Shown: one piece after another, positions 32,578 to 33,552 of the stretch
Position numbering within the stretch: position 1 is the stretch's first letter
How the letters are laid out: each line of letters opens with the position of its first letter
Assembly (NCBI RefSeq): GCF_025147465.1
Contig: NZ_JALXOZ010000020.1
Location: 1-33,552 of the forward strand
Length of the DNA: 33,552 nt
Direction: 5' to 3'
DNA from: Dermabacter sp. p3-SID358
Lineage (GTDB): Bacteria > Actinomycetota > Actinomycetes > Actinomycetales > Dermabacteraceae
The notes under the pieces: model-generated
What the model saw: only the letters and a program-made list of their open reading frames with translations
Databases searched by the model: none
What the model was told of the DNA's origin: nothing
Program-made: the position numbers and the translations under genes

Positions 32578-33458
32578 CGACCGCAACTCCCACGAAAAAG
32601 CGGGGAACAAGCGACCGCGTCGATCAGCCACACACCGCGCGTGGGCGCCTCGCTTCCGTGCTCTCCTCGATCCTCATCGCCCTTATCAGCGTGAGCTTCG
32701 CGATCCCGATTCTTTGGGTCGTGCTCGCTTCCTTCGACACCGAAGCGACGCTCGCCGTGAAGGTGCCGAAGCAGTGGAGTTTCGGCAACTATCAAGCGAT
32801 CTGGAACGAGGAGACGACGTTCCGCCCGCTCCTCAATTCGCTTGTGCTGTGCGGCTGCGCCACGATCATCACGATGACCGTCGCTGTGCTGTGCGCGTAT
32901 GCATTCTCGCGTTACCGTTTTCGCGCCCGCCGCCCGCTCCTGCTAGGCATCCTGTTCTCCACGGGCCTACCGATCACGGCGATCATGATCCCCGTGTACT
33001 CGATGTTCGTGCAGGTCAACCTCGTGGACTCGATGCCTGCGGCGATCCTGTTCCTCGCGACCTCGTCGCTGCCCTACGCTATCTTCCTCACGAAGGGCTT
33101 CGTCGACTCGGTTCCCGTCGAGATTGAGGAAAGCGCATGGACTGAGGGGGCGGGCGTTCTCCGCACGATTAGGTCCGTGGTGCTGCCGCTCATGAAATCC
33201 GGTCTCGCGGTCGCCACGATCTTCACGTTCGTGGGCATGTGGGGCAACTTCTTCGTGCCGTTCATGCTTCTGCTGAGCCCTGAGAAACTTCCCGCAGCCG
33301 TCACCCTGTACACGTTCTCTTCGCAGTACGGTCAGGTGGCGTACGGCCAGCTCGCGGCGTTCTCGATCTTCTACTCGGCGCCGATCGTGGTGCTGTACCT
33401 CGCGCTCGGCCGGAGCCTTGGTACCGGCTTTGCCGCAGCGGGCGGCGTCAAGGGCTAG
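32574..33458 (+). CDS. Sugar ABC transporter permease, MalG-like (fourth importer)
   Basis: Permease of 294 residues with an AGGAGG ribosome site in the end of the previous gene and an ATGA overlap. About six membrane segments follow a basic N-terminus; the EAA loop is EESAWTEGAGV then VVLP, with the usual Asp-Gly replaced by Glu-Gly. It completes the endoglycosidase-importer operon. No ATPase gene follows before the window ends. Confidence 0.94.
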   Translation: MTTATPTKKRGTSDRVDQPHTARGRLASVLSSILIALISVSFAIPILWVVLASFDTEATLAVKVPKQWSFGNYQAIWNEETTFRPLLNSLVLCGCATIITMTVAVLCAYAFSRYRFRARRPLLLGILFSTGLPITAIMIPVYSMFVQVNLVDSMPAAILFLATSSLPYAIFLTKGFVDSVPVEIEESAWTEGAGVLRTIRSVVLPLMKSGLAVATIFTFVGMWGNFFVPFMLLLSPEKLPAAVTLYTFSSQYGQVAYGQLAAFSIFYSAPIVVLYLALGRSLGTGFAAAGGVKG

Positions 33459-33500
33459 AAATTCCGACGGTTCCTTACGCGAAGGCGCCCCGGGCTACGA

Positions 33501-33552
33501 TGAACTGCTCCCCATTAGTTGGACTGAGAAATCAGTTACCGACTAGTGGGGA
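33501..33552 (+). mobile_element. Probable left end of an IS3-family (IS150-group) insertion sequence, cut by the window edge
   Basis: The segment opens TGAACTGCTCCCCATTAG and continues TTGGAC. This recalls the terminal repeat of IS150-group elements (TG-ACTGC-CCCATT-GTTGGAC pattern, from memory). It also folds into a long hairpin: arms 33509-33522 and 33539-33552 pair fully if two U-G pairs are allowed, then ACTGA/TCAGT closes a GAAA loop. A hairpin inside an IS end often blocks read-through. No transposase gene is visible. Alternatively it is simply the terminator of the preceding operon. Confidence 0.5.

Noticed and set aside
1..33552. CRISPR arrays, tRNA or rRNA genes, toxin-antitoxin or phage genes
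   Set aside because: I found no spaced direct repeats, cloverleaf-like sequences or such proteins in reading the window.

Overview
The window looks like a host-associated, high-GC Gram-positive bacterium (Actinomycetota). The reasons are GC-rich third codon positions, GTG starts, GTGA/ATGA stop-start overlaps, Tat-type lipoprotein signals, and enzymes resembling those of Streptomyces (Endo H) and Bifidobacterium (GH5_18-type beta-mannosidase). The genus cannot be fixed from the sequence; an Actinomycetaceae- or bifidobacteria-like host-dweller is a guess.

Layout. 1-2843: the end of a manganese/zinc-type ABC importer operon (partial ATPase, two ABC-3 permeases) facing a convergent MntR-type regulator. 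2903-9337 (minus): a four-gene operon joined by stop-start overlaps, encoding GH38 alpha-mannosidase, an alkaline-phosphatase-superfamily phosphodiesterase, a HAD phosphatase and GH20 beta-N-acetylhexosaminidase. 9338-9730: divergent control region. 9731-17300 (plus): two tandem paralogous copies of a carbohydrate importer (lipoprotein plus two permeases), each followed by a C-rich tract and a conserved stem, separated by a Nudix gene and a structured leader. 17348-22076 (minus): a third importer followed by an orphan binding protein. 22278-26621 (minus): a second GH38 and a GH5_18-like beta-mannosidase. 26694-27719 (plus): a LacI regulator with a perfect palindrome upstream. 27716-29131 (minus): GH125 alpha-1,6-mannosidase. 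29302-33458 (plus): a Tat-exported Endo H-like endo-beta-N-acetylglucosaminidase in one operon with a fourth importer. 33501-33552 resembles the left end of an IS3-family (IS150-group) insertion sequence.

How the genes fit together (inference from families). The secreted Endo H-like enzyme would cut the chitobiose core of high-mannose or hybrid N-glycans on glycoproteins and release Man(n)GlcNAc. Five lipoproteins and four permease pairs, all without a local ATPase, would import the glycans. Two GH38 enzymes and GH125 would strip alpha-mannose, the GH5_18-like enzyme would split Man-beta-1,4-GlcNAc, and GH20 would remove terminal beta-GlcNAc. The phosphodiesterase and HAD phosphatase coupled into the same operon suggest that phosphorylated mannosides may also be processed; that is the least expected part of the locus. 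Kinases and isomerases for mannose and GlcNAc are not in the window.

I see no rRNA, tRNA, CRISPR array or complete mobile element.
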